Notes: generated by a model not told the origin, from the letters alone. A stretch of DNA of 64,000 nt from an uncultured Poribacteria bacterium (GCA_958296125.1 OY282444.1:186001-250000); one strand, 5' to 3'; positions 51,968-61,642 are shown, numbered from the stretch's first letter. Numbers and translations are program-made.

Positions 51968-52969
51968 ATGAAAGTCTTGATTATCGGTGGTACTGGAAAT
52001 ATCAGCCGTGGGATTGTCGCAGTGCTGCTCAAGCGAAATCACGAAGTGGTGATGTTCAATCGGGGGCAGCATCCGGATGCACCACCACCGGAGATACAGG
52101 TCATTCACGGGGATCGGCGTGACCGCGAGGATTTCGAGAACAAGATGCGCGCTGAAAAATTCGATGCTGTCATCGACATGATCTCTTATAACGCTGATGA
52201 TGCCGCCTCTGCCCTGCGAGCGTTTCGTGGCCGGGTGGACGGATTTATTCACTGTTCAACGGTCATGACCTATGGGCCGCCGTTCCCGTTTAGCGGTGTC
52301 AACATCTCTGAAACCGCGCCGCTGAATGGGACATCTGAATACGGGCGCGGCAAGATTGCTGCGGACCAGCTACTCTTGGATGCACACGCCGAAGATGGTT
52401 TTCCTGTAACAATCTTCAAACCTTCCTACACGCACGGACCCGGAATGTCGGTGCATCGACAGGTCGGAGGCGACGGGAGTTGGATCGACCGCCTGCACAA
52501 AGGCAAGCCAATCCTCTCAGCGGGAGACGGGTTGAACTATTTCCAATTTCTCGCATCGCGGGACGCAGGGGTAGGATTTGCGGCGGCACTCGGACGGTCA
52601 GAATGCTTGGGTCAAGTTTACAACATCGTCCACCCGGAAGCACGAACATGGGACGAATGGCACCGCACCGTCGCCCAAGCGTTGGGTGTCGAAGCCGAAA
52701 TTGTGCACGTTCCCCAAGAGACGCTCATCGCCATTTCACCGGAACGGTTCCGCGGGTTAAGTGGAAACTTCGGTCATACACAAATCTATAGCGGTGCGAA
52801 ACTTGCGCGAGACATACCGGAATTTCAACCGGAGACACCGCTTGTGAAGAGCCTTGCAGAAAACATCGCTTGGATGGACAAACACAATCGTGTGCCGGAC
52901 AGTGATGCCGATGATTTAGAGGATCGAATCATCGCAGCGGTGTGTGACCTGCCAACCCGTTTTCATTGA
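51968..52969 (+). CDS. NAD-dependent epimerase/dehydratase family protein
   Basis: 333 residues. VLIIGGTGNISRGIVAVLL is the nucleotide loop and VVMFNRGQ places the cofactor ribose. The catalytic Ser region is FIHCSTVMTYG; the Tyr is in TSEYGRGKIAAD (Tyr-x-x-x-Lys). Atypical SDR related to isoflavone-reductase-like and mRNA-binding CSP41 proteins. AGAGGGGGG precedes the ATG. Ends the catabolic block. Confidence 0.78.
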   Translation: MKVLIIGGTGNISRGIVAVLLKRNHEVVMFNRGQHPDAPPPEIQVIHGDRRDREDFENKMRAEKFDAVIDMISYNADDAASALRAFRGRVDGFIHCSTVMTYGPPFPFSGVNISETAPLNGTSEYGRGKIAADQLLLDAHAEDGFPVTIFKPSYTHGPGMSVHRQVGGDGSWIDRLHKGKPILSAGDGLNYFQFLASRDAGVGFAAALGRSECLGQVYNIVHPEARTWDEWHRTVAQALGVEAEIVHVPQETLIAISPERFRGLSGNFGHTQIYSGAKLARDIPEFQPETPLVKSLAENIAWMDKHNRVPDSDADDLEDRIIAAVCDLPTRFH

Positions 52970-53035
52970 GGATTGAACGTTCGGTGATTTTGCCGTTGAT
53001 TAACCCTGAGTGATTGTAGTAGGATACAAAAAAAG

Positions 53036-53989
53036 ATGTCCACCGATACCCTCCAAAAATATGTCCAAAAGATGAAACGCTTGCGAGTAGACAGGGCACA
53101 CGGAGTCGCTCCTCACAAGCCACTTCTGCTGTTAGCCGTTATCGAGCTGATTGAGCGAGGACAAATTCGGGAAAATAAAATTCCCCTCTCCCCAGATTTG
53201 GCAGAGACTTTCATGAGATATTGGTCAAAGGTAACGAATCGAAAACCCAATATCGCCTTGCCATTTTTCCACTTAAAAAGCGATGGATTCTGGTATTTCC
53301 ACCCAAACGCTGGATACGAAAAGGTATTGGACGTTACCGATCGAATTACAAAAATTTCTCGTCTCCGTGAAGTTATCGCGTATGCGAGTTTGGATGACGA
53401 CCTCTTTGTTTTACTCACTAATGCCGGTAAGCGAGAGATAATCCGTCAAACCCTTATCTACGTCTATCTTCTAGAGTTCAAGGGTGGAATCGAAAGTCTG
53501 ATTACAGAAAGACAACAGATTACAGAATATGAACAGTCACTAAGCAGCGAAGTTGAACAGCCGTTTTCACCTCAGAAGCTGACAGCACTAATTCCAGTAG
53601 AATCGCCAATTCGTAGTGCAGGTTTCCGGCAAGTGATCATGGGATTATACGATTACACCTGCGCTGTTTGTGAGCTGCGTATCGTTACAATGGACGGAGA
53701 AAGCGTGACTGACGCTGCACATATCATCCCGTATCGCATTTCAAAAAATGATGACATACGGAATGGGATCTCCCTTTGCAAACTGCACCATTGGAGCTTT
53801 GATAAAGGGCTAATCTCCTTGAGCAAAACCTATCAAGTGCTTGTTTCATCGCTTATGTCCGATCGACGGCCAACAGAATGGAGGTTGACAGAACTCCAAG
53901 ATAAGTCCATACTGTTACCGGAACGCAATCAACTTTACCCGGCGCAAGATGCCTTGGCTTGGCATCGTGAGGAAGTGCTTAGACGGTAG
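53036..53989 (+). CDS. HNH endonuclease with PHKPLLLL-type N-terminal domain
   Basis: 317 residues. N-terminal GVAPHKPLLLLAVIELIERG and FFHLKSDGFWYF resemble the sulfur-binding domain of ScoMcrA/SprMcrA-type enzymes that cut phosphorothioate DNA. C-terminal HNH: FRQVIMGLYDYTCAVC, DAAHIIPYRISKNDDIRNGI, LCKLHHWSFDKGL. Could be a type IV modification-dependent nuclease or a conventional type II enzyme. An AGGATACAAAAAAAG leader precedes the ATG. Sits upstream of an R-M pair on the same strand. Confidence 0.8.
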   Translation: MSTDTLQKYVQKMKRLRVDRAHGVAPHKPLLLLAVIELIERGQIRENKIPLSPDLAETFMRYWSKVTNRKPNIALPFFHLKSDGFWYFHPNAGYEKVLDVTDRITKISRLREVIAYASLDDDLFVLLTNAGKREIIRQTLIYVYLLEFKGGIESLITERQQITEYEQSLSSEVEQPFSPQKLTALIPVESPIRSAGFRQVIMGLYDYTCAVCELRIVTMDGESVTDAAHIIPYRISKNDDIRNGISLCKLHHWSFDKGLISLSKTYQVLVSSLMSDRRPTEWRLTELQDKSILLPERNQLYPAQDALAWHREEVLRR

Positions 53990-54212
53990 CTTAACACGGT
54001 GCCCAATGCTATTTTATGAGCATTTCCCGTTACTGTCAATAAACGGCTAAAACTGCGGATCATACGGGTGGTCGCTTAGATCTCCTGGATCGGATGGATG
54101 TGGAGATGCTCGGTGAGTCTATCATTATTTAATAGCAATCCGTCTGCCCTACGCCGCGTGATTGTGGTAGGAAACAGAGTTAGGGGACTGTTCAACTCTG
54201 TTGGGAGTTTTC

Positions 54213-54992
54213 ATGGAGTACGACGAGTTTGAGTTTAAAATTCCACAGGAAAATGAAGATTATCCAGAGTGCTCAGAGTTCGTAACTTCTTCGGTAGAAT
54301 CTATCATTCAAGAAGCAATGGAAAACGGCAGAAACAAAATCATCATCAATACCAACCTCAAGTTGGGGCTGCCGATGGAAAATATCAATAAAATCGCTGG
54401 ACCCTTTGTGGAGGCTTGGGTGCTTGAGAAGTTCTATGAAGTAGTGGAGAACCAAGATAACAAATACTGTTTAGTGAATGTCGAATCGCAAGAGCACCTT
54501 CATAGAGCAGATGTTATTCTCCAATTTAGGAGGGAAGGGAAGATCGAATCGGGTATTACAGCGGAAGTCGATGTTAAATCCACATCGGAGGATATCGAAT
54601 CAAGTGGCAAATCACCCAACATTACCGCTTTTGGTCGTATTCGCTCTGCATATATTGAAGATCCAGACTACATCTTTGTGATACTTTCGCTCAAGTATCG
54701 AGTTTATTCAACGAAGAATCCAACTTCGGGGTTAATGGATGGGATTATGGAGGTTGTCGCATATAATGCTTATGATCTCAAGTATCTTTCCTCAAAAGAT
54801 TTCAATTACAATCCAGCCCTTGGAACGGGACAGATTCAGGTGAAAGACATTCATTATATTTCGTTGGAGAGGAAAACTACTTGGGAATTTTGCCAACTAT
54901 TAGATCGCAAATATCTCAGTTCTACCAGAAAAACACTCCAAGATTGGCTGAATCTTGCGATAAGGCATGATTGGATAAAGTATGACGGGTGA
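54213..54992 (+). CDS. Putative type II restriction endonuclease
   Basis: About 259 residues from ATG 54213 (GGGAG 6 bases upstream); a TTG at 54201 adds four. LHRADVILQF (Asp100) and ITAEVDVKSTS (Asp120-x-Lys122) fit a PD-(D/E)XK nuclease core; Glu67 or Glu72 may complete it. No known restriction family comes to mind, so specificity is open. Its last codons overlap a GTG that could start the methyltransferase. The pairing with that gene is the main support for the function. Confidence 0.65.
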   Translation: MEYDEFEFKIPQENEDYPECSEFVTSSVESIIQEAMENGRNKIIINTNLKLGLPMENINKIAGPFVEAWVLEKFYEVVENQDNKYCLVNVESQEHLHRADVILQFRREGKIESGITAEVDVKSTSEDIESSGKSPNITAFGRIRSAYIEDPDYIFVILSLKYRVYSTKNPTSGLMDGIMEVVAYNAYDLKYLSSKDFNYNPALGTGQIQVKDIHYISLERKTTWEFCQLLDRKYLSSTRKTLQDWLNLAIRHDWIKYDG

Positions 54993-55024
54993 ATTTTATA
55001 GCCCTATCAACGGGGGTAACAGGA

Positions 55025-55957
55025 ATGAGTAATTTACAAATTATTGAGGGAGACGTTCTGGAACAACTCCCTCATATCCCTAGTGAATCGGTAGATCTTA
55101 TTATCGCTGACCCACCGTATAACTTAGGTAAAGAATACGGTAATAACTACGATCTGAAGGAATTCGATGAATACCTCAGGTTCTCAACGCTCTGGCTAAC
55201 GGAAGCTTGCAGAATTCTTAAGCCAACGGGAACCATTTATGTGTTTATGGGCTTTCGATTTATCTCTTATTTGTACGATATACTTGACCGCGAACTCCAG
55301 ATGTTTTTCAACAGTTGGATTTGCTGGCACTATACACAAGGAATGGGAAAAACAAAGGGGTTCTCTCCGCGGCATGACGACATTCTAATGTTCACCAAAG
55401 GCAAAACGTTCAAATTCAACCTAGACAATATAAGAGTACCTCAGAAATACTATCGCGAGCGCAACAACATGAGAGGAGCAAACCCGGGGGATGTCTGGCA
55501 ATTTTCTCATGTGCACTATTGCAACGGAAACAGACGCAATCATCCCACTCAAAAACCAGAAGGTTTAATCGAAAGGATGATATTCGCCTCGTCCGATGAA
55601 GAAGATCTGGTCTTAGATTTATTCGCAGGTAGTGGCACCACTTTAAGGGTTTGCCAGCAATTAAACAGAAATTGCACCGGTATCGAATTAAATCCAGGAT
55701 ACGTTAAAATGATCAAGGAACGTCTGAATAGTGAATTTACAGGGTTTGATAGTATAGATCCTCGAATGGAGCGCATTCCCTTAGATTTGAATACAAAAAA
55801 AGTTAGACAAGAATATTTTGAGAACCATAAACAATGGTTTCTCAATCAGCACGCCCCCTTAATTGACAAATTTGAGGAATCAGTTCAGAAATTGTATGGC
55901 GAGGAACAAACAGAAATACAAGAAGAGTTTGATTTTGACAACACAACAAGAAAATGA
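55025..55957 (+). CDS. DNA methyltransferase (N6-adenine/N4-cytosine, beta class)
   Basis: About 310 residues from ATG 55025; GTG 54989 would overlap the nuclease stop and add 12. Catalytic IIADPPYNLG near residue 28 precedes the SAM-binding VLDLFAGSGTTLRV near 200, the beta-class order. HPTQKPEGLIERMI lies before motif I. It protects host DNA from the nuclease encoded just upstream. The tail is charged and long. Confidence 0.88.
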   Translation: MSNLQIIEGDVLEQLPHIPSESVDLIIADPPYNLGKEYGNNYDLKEFDEYLRFSTLWLTEACRILKPTGTIYVFMGFRFISYLYDILDRELQMFFNSWICWHYTQGMGKTKGFSPRHDDILMFTKGKTFKFNLDNIRVPQKYYRERNNMRGANPGDVWQFSHVHYCNGNRRNHPTQKPEGLIERMIFASSDEEDLVLDLFAGSGTTLRVCQQLNRNCTGIELNPGYVKMIKERLNSEFTGFDSIDPRMERIPLDLNTKKVRQEYFENHKQWFLNQHAPLIDKFEESVQKLYGEEQTEIQEEFDFDNTTRK

Positions 55958-56084
55958 AACAGAGCCAGAATCTCTGGAACTTGCGCCTTGTGTCTACGAC
56001 GGTCTTTCTGACGAGGATATTGACGAGATTGAACAAATCGCGCTAGATCTGCGTAATTTTTTTGGCATAAGGAGTATGGACTGA
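55896..56084 (+). CDS. Small acidic protein overlapping the methyltransferase 3' end (possible)
   Basis: From ATG 55896 a 62-codon frame overlaps the methyltransferase by about 60 bases and extends beyond it. The C-terminal half, YDGLSDEDIDEIEQIALD then RNFFGI, is helical and looks like antitoxin tails with a LSxEDxxEIExIALDRxxFF pattern, a recollection I cannot verify. No ribosome binding site stands out. Could be a small partner of the R-M genes or chance. Confidence 0.3.
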   Translation: MARNKQKYKKSLILTTQQENETEPESLELAPCVYDGLSDEDIDEIEQIALDLRNFFGIRSMD

Positions 56085-56375
56085 TGGCGGCTGATACTAT
56101 GGACTAAAGATATTCTTTCGACTCCTCCCTCGCGGCGGCACTTCCTTGCGACGATGAGCAAGGGGGCTGCGCTCGCCGGGGTGGGGGCTTTGGTACTAGT
56201 TCGGAGGCTATTGTGAGAGGTTGAACAAGATTTACTCCCTAAGTCGGATATGATCATCCACTCGGAGATCTCTTTTAACGGTGATGTGACCCCACCGCCC
56301 GACACTTCGTTCGCAATAACAGCAGCATACCGGGGTCCGCTATATTTTGAATACTTGAAATGGAGATGAGCAGCG

Positions 56376-57596
56376 ATGCCAGAACCAATTTACATGGATA
56401 GCCACGCCACCACCCCCCTCGATCCACGGGTATTGGAAGCGATGATGCCGTACCTGACTACCCATTTTGGGAACGCTGCCAGCAGCACGCACCTATTCGG
56501 GGAGCGCGCGAAAGATGCGGTAGACGCTGCACGCGGTCAGGTCGCAGATCTAATCGGTTGTTTGGCAGAGGAGATTATATTTACCAGTGGTGCGACAGAA
56601 TCGGATAATCTCGCAGTCAAGGGGGTTGCCTATCAGTACAGAGACCGTGGGAATCATGTCATCACCAGTGCTGTCGAACATCACGCGGTTTTAGATTCAT
56701 GCCAAGCATTAGAAAAATCGGGGTTTGATGTAACCTATCTCCCCGTGGACAAGTATGGGATGGTCTATCCGCAGCAGGTCAAAGATGCTATCACAGACCA
56801 GACCGTCCTGATTAGCCTTATTTACGCCAACGGTGAAGTCGGAACAATCAACCCCGTCACAGAAGTGGGCGAAATCACGGAGCAATATGGTATACTTTTC
56901 CATTCCGATGCAACGCAAGGGATTGGCAAAGTTGAATCGGATGTCAGCAAACTGAAAGTAGATCTGATGTCGCTCACCGCCCATAAGATGTATGGGCCCA
57001 AAGGAATCGGTGCCCTGTATGTCCGAAAGAAAGATCCACCGATCCAGTTATATCCACTGCTGCACGGCGGTGGGCAGGAAAATAACGTCAGATCTGGAAC
57101 GCTCAACGTCCCCGGTATTGTCGGTTTCGGAGCAGCCTGTGAACTGTGCAAGCAGGAGATGGAGGAAGAAGCGCAACGAATCTTGGCGTTACGCGCGCAG
57201 CTCTATTACGGCTTAGACAAACGGATCGAGCTAGTCCACCTCAACGGGCATCCGACACAACGCCTCCCGGGCAATCTCAACCTAAGTTTTGAGTTTGTCG
57301 AAAGCCAGTCGATACTCTCAGGCTTAAAAGGGATAGCACTGTCATCGGGCTCCGCCTGCAACTCCGACTCCGTTGAGCCCTCTTATGTCTTACGTGCGAT
57401 GGGCGTTAAAGATGAACTCGCCCTCGGTGCCCTCCGGTTCGGATTAGGACGCTATAATACAGAGGCGGAGGTTGCTACGGTTGTCGAGTATGTCGCATCA
57501 CAGGTCGCCCGGTTACGTGAATTGTCCCCCCTTTACGAGATGGCACAGGGTGGAAACTACGAAGCAGCAATACCACAAAACGGAGAGAAATCATGA
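56376..57596 (+). CDS. iscS: Cysteine desulfurase (IscS/NifS type)
   Basis: 406 residues. PLP Lys204 in SLTAHKMYGPKG and active Cys328 in LSSGSACNSDSVEPSYVL, at the same numbers as E. coli IscS. SAVEHHAVL holds the conserved His. Supplies sulfur as persulfide for Fe-S clusters and thiolation. C-terminal LRELSPLYEMA is IscS-like. The next gene starts within its stop (ATGA). Confidence 0.93.
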   Translation: MPEPIYMDSHATTPLDPRVLEAMMPYLTTHFGNAASSTHLFGERAKDAVDAARGQVADLIGCLAEEIIFTSGATESDNLAVKGVAYQYRDRGNHVITSAVEHHAVLDSCQALEKSGFDVTYLPVDKYGMVYPQQVKDAITDQTVLISLIYANGEVGTINPVTEVGEITEQYGILFHSDATQGIGKVESDVSKLKVDLMSLTAHKMYGPKGIGALYVRKKDPPIQLYPLLHGGGQENNVRSGTLNVPGIVGFGAACELCKQEMEEEAQRILALRAQLYYGLDKRIELVHLNGHPTQRLPGNLNLSFEFVESQSILSGLKGIALSSGSACNSDSVEPSYVLRAMGVKDELALGALRFGLGRYNTEAEVATVVEYVASQVARLRELSPLYEMAQGGNYEAAIPQNGEKS

Positions 57597-58549
57597 ACTT
57601 GTTTAAAAAAGACAAGAAGACAGAAACAAAAAATCCAGAGTCAGCCAAGCCGCGTATGACGAGCCATCCGGAACTCAAAATGGCAGAGGGAGCATCGGCT
57701 GGCAGACCCGCCGCCCCACAGATGGGGATGCCCCACCAAGGACAACCGCAAAATATCCTCATCCCAAATGTCAAGTCTACGATTGCTGTGGCGAGTGGAA
57801 AGGGCGGCGTTGGTAAATCAACAGTTGCCACCAATCTGGCAATCGCTTTGGCGCAAAACGGATCGCAGGTCGGATTGATGGATGCGGATGCCTACGGGCC
57901 CAGCATCCCCACCATGATGGGGGCGAAAGAGCAGCCGCAGACCAGCCCAGAAAAGAAACTTATCCCGATTGTCCGACACAGTATCAAGTTGATGTCCATC
58001 GGCTTCCTTGTCCCCGATGAGCAGGCGTTGATTTGGCGGGGACCCATGCTACACAGTGCGGTTCGTCAATTTCTGGGTGATGTGATTTGGGGTGAACTCG
58101 ATTACCTCATCATCGACTTACCCCCCGGCACAGGGGATGTCGCCCTCTCTTTAACGCAGTCGATTCCGTTGACAGGCGGTGTGATTGTGACGACACCGCA
58201 GGATGTCGCACTCGCCGATGTACGGCGCGGTGCCGCCATGTTTGACAAATTGGGCGTGCCTATTCTGGGCATCGTCGAAAACATGAGCTATTTTTCCTGC
58301 CCTCACTGCGGGGAAAGAACGGACATCTTCCGGCGAGATGGCGGGGTCAAAACCAGTGAAAAACTGGGAACTCGATTCTTGGGGGCGATTCCCCTCGATG
58401 CCGAGGTTTGTACCGCCGGGGATCTCGGCGTGCCTATTGTCGCATCTCACCCGGATTCACCGCAATCCCGATCGTTCCATCATATAGCCAATCAACTCGT
58501 GGAAGAGCTCCATGACCAAGATTCCGATAACGAGTTAAAGATTATTTAG
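57593..58549 (+). CDS. mrp: Mrp/ApbC-family Fe-S cluster carrier ATPase
   Basis: 318 residues. Walker A deviant ASGKGGVGKST at 68-78, DADAYGPSIPTMMG as switch, IIDLPPGTGD, and a Cys-x-x-Cys (FSCPHCGE) near 237 that holds the cluster at a dimer interface. The N-terminal MIP18 domain of many Mrp proteins is replaced by 55 residues of charged, Pro/Gln-rich sequence. Coupled by ATGA overlap to the desulfurase, consistent with cluster assembly and transfer. Confidence 0.92.
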   Translation: MNLFKKDKKTETKNPESAKPRMTSHPELKMAEGASAGRPAAPQMGMPHQGQPQNILIPNVKSTIAVASGKGGVGKSTVATNLAIALAQNGSQVGLMDADAYGPSIPTMMGAKEQPQTSPEKKLIPIVRHSIKLMSIGFLVPDEQALIWRGPMLHSAVRQFLGDVIWGELDYLIIDLPPGTGDVALSLTQSIPLTGGVIVTTPQDVALADVRRGAAMFDKLGVPILGIVENMSYFSCPHCGERTDIFRRDGGVKTSEKLGTRFLGAIPLDAEVCTAGDLGVPIVASHPDSPQSRSFHHIANQLVEELHDQDSDNELKII

Positions 58550-58813
58550 AGTTTTGTGTTTTTGTTCTATTTACTAGACCTGCTCGGCTTGGATGGACAT
58601 ATCCAAGCCATAAACACCCGGCCTATAGCGCAACGTTCCGGGTTGATTGAGCCAGGCTTGTCGCCCCATAGTGTCTAGTATTCCGTTGCACAATGTGCCG
58701 GGTATCTTGTGCAGTGGCTTTGTCAATCCACTATAAGCAGCACTGACTCGATCTAGTTGCCGCTCTTCCGGCTCCGCAATTTTATTTGATGTTTTAGACA
58801 GGAGGTTTGTCCA

Positions 58814-60223
58814 ATGAAAGAAAACGATCCGCTCATTTCTGAACTTGCAAATATCGTTGGATCGGAGCATGTAATCACCGATCCAACCTCGCTTTCCGTT
58901 TATGAATGCGACGGGGCAACTGTATTCAAAGCACTCCCCGATGTTGTCGTTTTTCCGACAACCGCACAAGATATTTCCGAGATCGTCAAGATAGCAAACA
59001 AGCACAATGTGCCCTTCGTTGCGCGGGGAGCAGGAACCGGCTTGAGTGGCGGCATGTTACCTGTCAGCGGCGGCATCATTATTGCGCTGAACCGAATGAA
59101 TCGTATCCTTGAAATCGATATAGCGAACCAACAGGCAGTAGTCGAGCCGGGAGTTGTAAACCTTGGGTTGACTCAAGCCGTTCAAGATGATGGATACTAC
59201 TACGCACCCGATCCTTCTAGCCAGCAGGCTTGTAGCATCGGCGGCAACATCGCTGAAAACTCCGGTGGGCCCCACACACTCAAATATGGCGTTACCTCAA
59301 ACCACGTTCTGGGATTAGAAGTGGTGTTGACCGATGGCGAAATTGTCGAGTTCGGCGGTGCTGTTGAAGAAACACCCGGCTACGATATTCGGGGTGTCAT
59401 GATTGGATCGGAAGGCACCTTCGGCATTGTGACAAAGGCGGTCGTCCGGCTCTTACGCAAGCCGGAAGGTTATCAAACCCTGCTCGGCATCTTTGAAACG
59501 ATCGACGAGGCATCTAATGTGGTGTCCAGTATCATTGCGAAAGGTATCATTCCCGCTGCGCTGGAAATGATGGATCACTTTGTTATCAAAGCGGTTGAGG
59601 AGGCATTCCACTGGGGATTCCCGCTTGATGCCGGTGCTGTCCTCATCGTTGAACTGGACGGCATAAAGGCTGGGATGCAGCAGCAAGCGGAGCAGATAAC
59701 TGAAATCTTCAACGAGAACAACTGCCGCGAGACCCGCTATGCCAAAGACGAGGCAGACCGGCAGCAGATCTGGAAATCGCGTAAAAGTGCTTTCGGATCG
59801 TTTGGAAGGCTCGCACCCAACTACATCACACAAGATGGGGTGGTGCCTCGCACCCAGCTTCCCAAAGTCCTTAGGCGAGTCGCAGAAATTTCTGAAAAGT
59901 ACGATATCCCTATCGCCAATGTGTTTCACGCCGGTGATGGCAATATCCACCCAATCGTCCTGTTTGATGAACGCGACTCAGACCAGTGTGAGCGAGTTGA
60001 AGCGGTGAATATGGAGATTCTCAGCGCGTGTGCAGAAGCCGGTGGGACCATCACAGGTGAACACGGCATCGGGGTTGAAAAGATGGACTATATGCCCTTG
60101 ATTTTCAGTCCTGAAGATCTGGCGGTGATGGCAACCGTTAAAGCGATTTTCAACCCATCAGGATTGTGCAACCCCGGAAAAATATTCCCAACCGCCGAAT
60201 CTTACGCGAAACTTGGGCGATAA
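58814..60223 (+). CDS. glcD: FAD-linked glycolate/lactate oxidase subunit GlcD-like
   Basis: 469 residues, FAD-binding type 4 with FAD-oxidase C-terminal domain. PFVARGAGTGLSGGM and SIGGNIAENSGGPHTLKYG are FAD motifs; the C-terminal FHAGDGNIHP and GGTITGEHGIGVEK are conserved catalytic segments. Oxidises glycolate or D-lactate to the keto acid, normally with GlcE and GlcF. ACAGGAGG precedes the ATG. GlcE follows; GlcF is absent here. Confidence 0.9.
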   Translation: MKENDPLISELANIVGSEHVITDPTSLSVYECDGATVFKALPDVVVFPTTAQDISEIVKIANKHNVPFVARGAGTGLSGGMLPVSGGIIIALNRMNRILEIDIANQQAVVEPGVVNLGLTQAVQDDGYYYAPDPSSQQACSIGGNIAENSGGPHTLKYGVTSNHVLGLEVVLTDGEIVEFGGAVEETPGYDIRGVMIGSEGTFGIVTKAVVRLLRKPEGYQTLLGIFETIDEASNVVSSIIAKGIIPAALEMMDHFVIKAVEEAFHWGFPLDAGAVLIVELDGIKAGMQQQAEQITEIFNENNCRETRYAKDEADRQQIWKSRKSAFGSFGRLAPNYITQDGVVPRTQLPKVLRRVAEISEKYDIPIANVFHAGDGNIHPIVLFDERDSDQCERVEAVNMEILSACAEAGGTITGEHGIGVEKMDYMPLIFSPEDLAVMATVKAIFNPSGLCNPGKIFPTAESYAKLGR

Positions 60224-60273
60224 CGGTCTAAAGCAGGGCGGAAGGTAGAATAACAGTTGAGTCACTTATTGAT

Positions 60274-61626
60274 ATGCCTAACTCAAATCAGTTACACGAG
60301 GATCTGATTCAGATTGTCGGTGAAGCAGGGTTACTTCTCCGTTCCGAGAATCTTCAACCTGATGACCAGCGGAGTTGTTATACGATTGACGGTATCGGTC
60401 CCCGAGCCGTCGTTTTACCCGCGTCGATCCACGAAATTCAAGAAGTGTTAGGCTATGCTGCGGATAGCAAGTTGTCGGTCATCCCCGCAGGGAGTGGGAC
60501 AAAACTGGGAATCGGCAATTCTCCGGAGCAGGTCGATTTGGTTCTTTCAACGTCACGGTTGGACCAAGTGTTGGAATATGAACCCGCCGATTTAACGGTG
60601 ACGGTAGAGGCGGGCATTCCGCTCGCCGTGCTCCAAGCGAAGTTGGCTGAACATGGACAATACTTGCCACTCGATCCGCCTTACACTGACCGATGCACGA
60701 TTGGTGGAATGACTGCAACCAATTCCAGTGGCCCTTCGCGGCTTCGATACGGCAGCACCCGGGATTGTGTGCTTGGAATGCGCGTGGTCCAATCGAGTGG
60801 GACCGTTGTTAAGAGCGGCGGCAAGGTGGTCAAAAATGTGGCGGGATATGATCTCAACAAGCTGTATCTTGGATCGTTCGGCACCCTGGGAATCATCACG
60901 GAAGTCTCGCTCAAGTTGCAACCGTTACCAGAAATTGAACGCTCTGTCTTCTTAACTTTTACAGAAATTGGGGAGGCGGTCAATGTTGCGTCAGAGATTG
61001 CAAGATCTCAACTTCTGCCCACCTTCCTCAATCTGTTCGTCAATGGCGCACCGCTCACCGAGAGTCCTGAACCTTGCCTCCTAATTGGAGTGGACGGACA
61101 CCCCGAAACCGTTGAATGGCAAATTGATGCTGTCAAAACAATAGCGAAACAAAACGGGGCTATCGGTGTGGAAGTGTATGAAGGGCAGCGGCAACAGGAG
61201 CTCCATGCGTCAATGTGTGCTTTCCCAGAAGGCGAATCGGCTGCCCCTATCGTCATCAGTCGAGCCAATCTCCGTATGACCGATGTCGCGGGCTTCGTTA
61301 ATACCGTCGTAGAGGTGAATGATGCATCCACTTGGCAGGTCCGAGCGATGGGATTGATGGGAAACGGCATCGTCTACGTTGCCTTTTCAGACTTTCCTGA
61401 CGGTGATGTTCCGATGCAGTATGTTGCCGACACAGTCGCAAATCTGCGCGATGCTGCCACGAATGTTGGCGGAAATCTGATCGTCGAGTCAGCCCCGACT
61501 GCGCTCAAACGTCAAATCGACGTTTGGGGACCGGTCGGTCGTAGCTTTGAACTGATGAAAGCAATCAAAGCCAAGCTAGATCCGATCGGTTTGTTGAATG
61601 TGGGGCGTTTCGTTGGCGGGATTTAG
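60274..61626 (+). CDS. glcE: FAD-binding oxidase subunit GlcE-like
   Basis: 450 residues. VIPAGSGTKLGIGN and TIGGMTATNSSGPSRLRYG bind FAD; SGGKVVKNVAGYDLNKLYLGSFG is the GlcE signature. Longer than E. coli GlcE (350 residues), with an extra 90 in the middle-to-C-terminal part. Should form a complex with the GlcD-like subunit 50 bases upstream. The Fe-S subunit that passes electrons on is not in the window. Confidence 0.88.
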   Translation: MPNSNQLHEDLIQIVGEAGLLLRSENLQPDDQRSCYTIDGIGPRAVVLPASIHEIQEVLGYAADSKLSVIPAGSGTKLGIGNSPEQVDLVLSTSRLDQVLEYEPADLTVTVEAGIPLAVLQAKLAEHGQYLPLDPPYTDRCTIGGMTATNSSGPSRLRYGSTRDCVLGMRVVQSSGTVVKSGGKVVKNVAGYDLNKLYLGSFGTLGIITEVSLKLQPLPEIERSVFLTFTEIGEAVNVASEIARSQLLPTFLNLFVNGAPLTESPEPCLLIGVDGHPETVEWQIDAVKTIAKQNGAIGVEVYEGQRQQELHASMCAFPEGESAAPIVISRANLRMTDVAGFVNTVVEVNDASTWQVRAMGLMGNGIVYVAFSDFPDGDVPMQYVADTVANLRDAATNVGGNLIVESAPTALKRQIDVWGPVGRSFELMKAIKAKLDPIGLLNVGRFVGGI

Positions 61627-61642
61627 TATCGAAATCATTATG

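Noticed and set aside
51149-52252. Minus-strand frame of 367 codons across the epimerase genes
   Set aside because: Two plus-strand genes with complete SDR motifs and ribosome sites occupy the region; the antisense product resembles nothing.
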